The notes under the pieces were generated by a model that saw nothing but the letters and a program-made list of their open reading frames with translations, did not search any database and was not told the DNA's origin. The position numbers and the translations under genes were made by a program. From Bradyrhizobium sp. PSBB068 (GTDB lineage Bacteria; Pseudomonadota; Alphaproteobacteria; Rhizobiales; Xanthobacteraceae), in assembly GCA_016839165.1 (NCBI GenBank), contig CP069300.1:992001-1056000 (forward strand): DNA of 64,000 bases, given 5' to 3'. This document shows, one piece after another, positions 60,638 to 64,000 of the stretch (the first letter of the stretch is position 1; each line of letters starts with the position of its first letter).

Positions 60638-64000
<3,363 letters not shown>

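Overview
The window is high-GC alphaproteobacterial chromosome, most likely from a Bradyrhizobium or a close relative in the Nitrobacteraceae. Three things point there. The gene orders uvrC-pgsA-moaD-moaE, ribF/ileS-lspA-DUF3035-like-M16-M16 and lgt-midA-pgeF are typical of Rhizobiales. An FMN riboswitch precedes a type-2 lumazine synthase. The intergenic spaces are filled with palindromic repeat families that resemble those of this group. Almost everything is core or housekeeping DNA: I see no transposase, integrase, phage gene, CRISPR array, rRNA or tRNA.

Layout. 1-5.6 kb: mutL (cut by the window edge), a small ribbon-helix-helix protein, an FAD-dependent dehydrogenase/cytochrome c operon with a VOC protein inside it, and arfB. 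5.9-15.1 kb (minus strand): two M16 peptidases, a DUF3035/BamF-like envelope protein, lspA, ileS, a sugar O-acetyltransferase and ribF. 15.3-23.2 kb: a CheY-like regulator, then HAD phosphatase, degenerate EAL protein, prmB, moaE, moaD, pgsA and uvrC. 23.5-31.3 kb: a beta-barrel outer-membrane protein, cspA, rlmJ, RNase T2, three small secreted proteins and a TonB-dependent receptor. 31.5-40 kb: a MarR/OmpR/EnvZ-like regulatory trio, ilvE, hisS, a tautomerase, a thioesterase, proC and a YbjN protein. 40-52 kb: riboswitch-ribH, an SDR, prs, a lipoprotein, a MerR regulator, pgeF-midA-lgt, GNAT, a dienelactone hydrolase, ubiK and rplY-pth-ychF. 52-64 kb: divergent csoR/copA sharing an operator, a dapA-family gene behind a candidate attenuator, a structured-RNA candidate, lysR-trxB, lrp, doxX, greA and carB (cut by the window edge).

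What stands out is mostly regulatory or non-coding. The strongest novel candidate is upstream of the dapA-family gene: a sigma70-like promoter, a possibly leaderless 24-codon leader containing two rare AAA lysine codons, a pair of competing hairpins and a terminator, in the layout of a lysine-responsive attenuator. Next to it, after lysR, is a highly structured minus-strand RNA candidate with a pyrimidine anti-Shine-Dalgarno tract and its own terminator. A modular repeat family with CTAAAGC ends occurs at four places and supplies the stop codons of arfB and a histidine kinase. CtrA-type boxes precede the outer-membrane protein gene, and tandem 25-bp repeats precede the TonB-dependent receptor.

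All functional calls rest on motif reading by eye; no database search was run.
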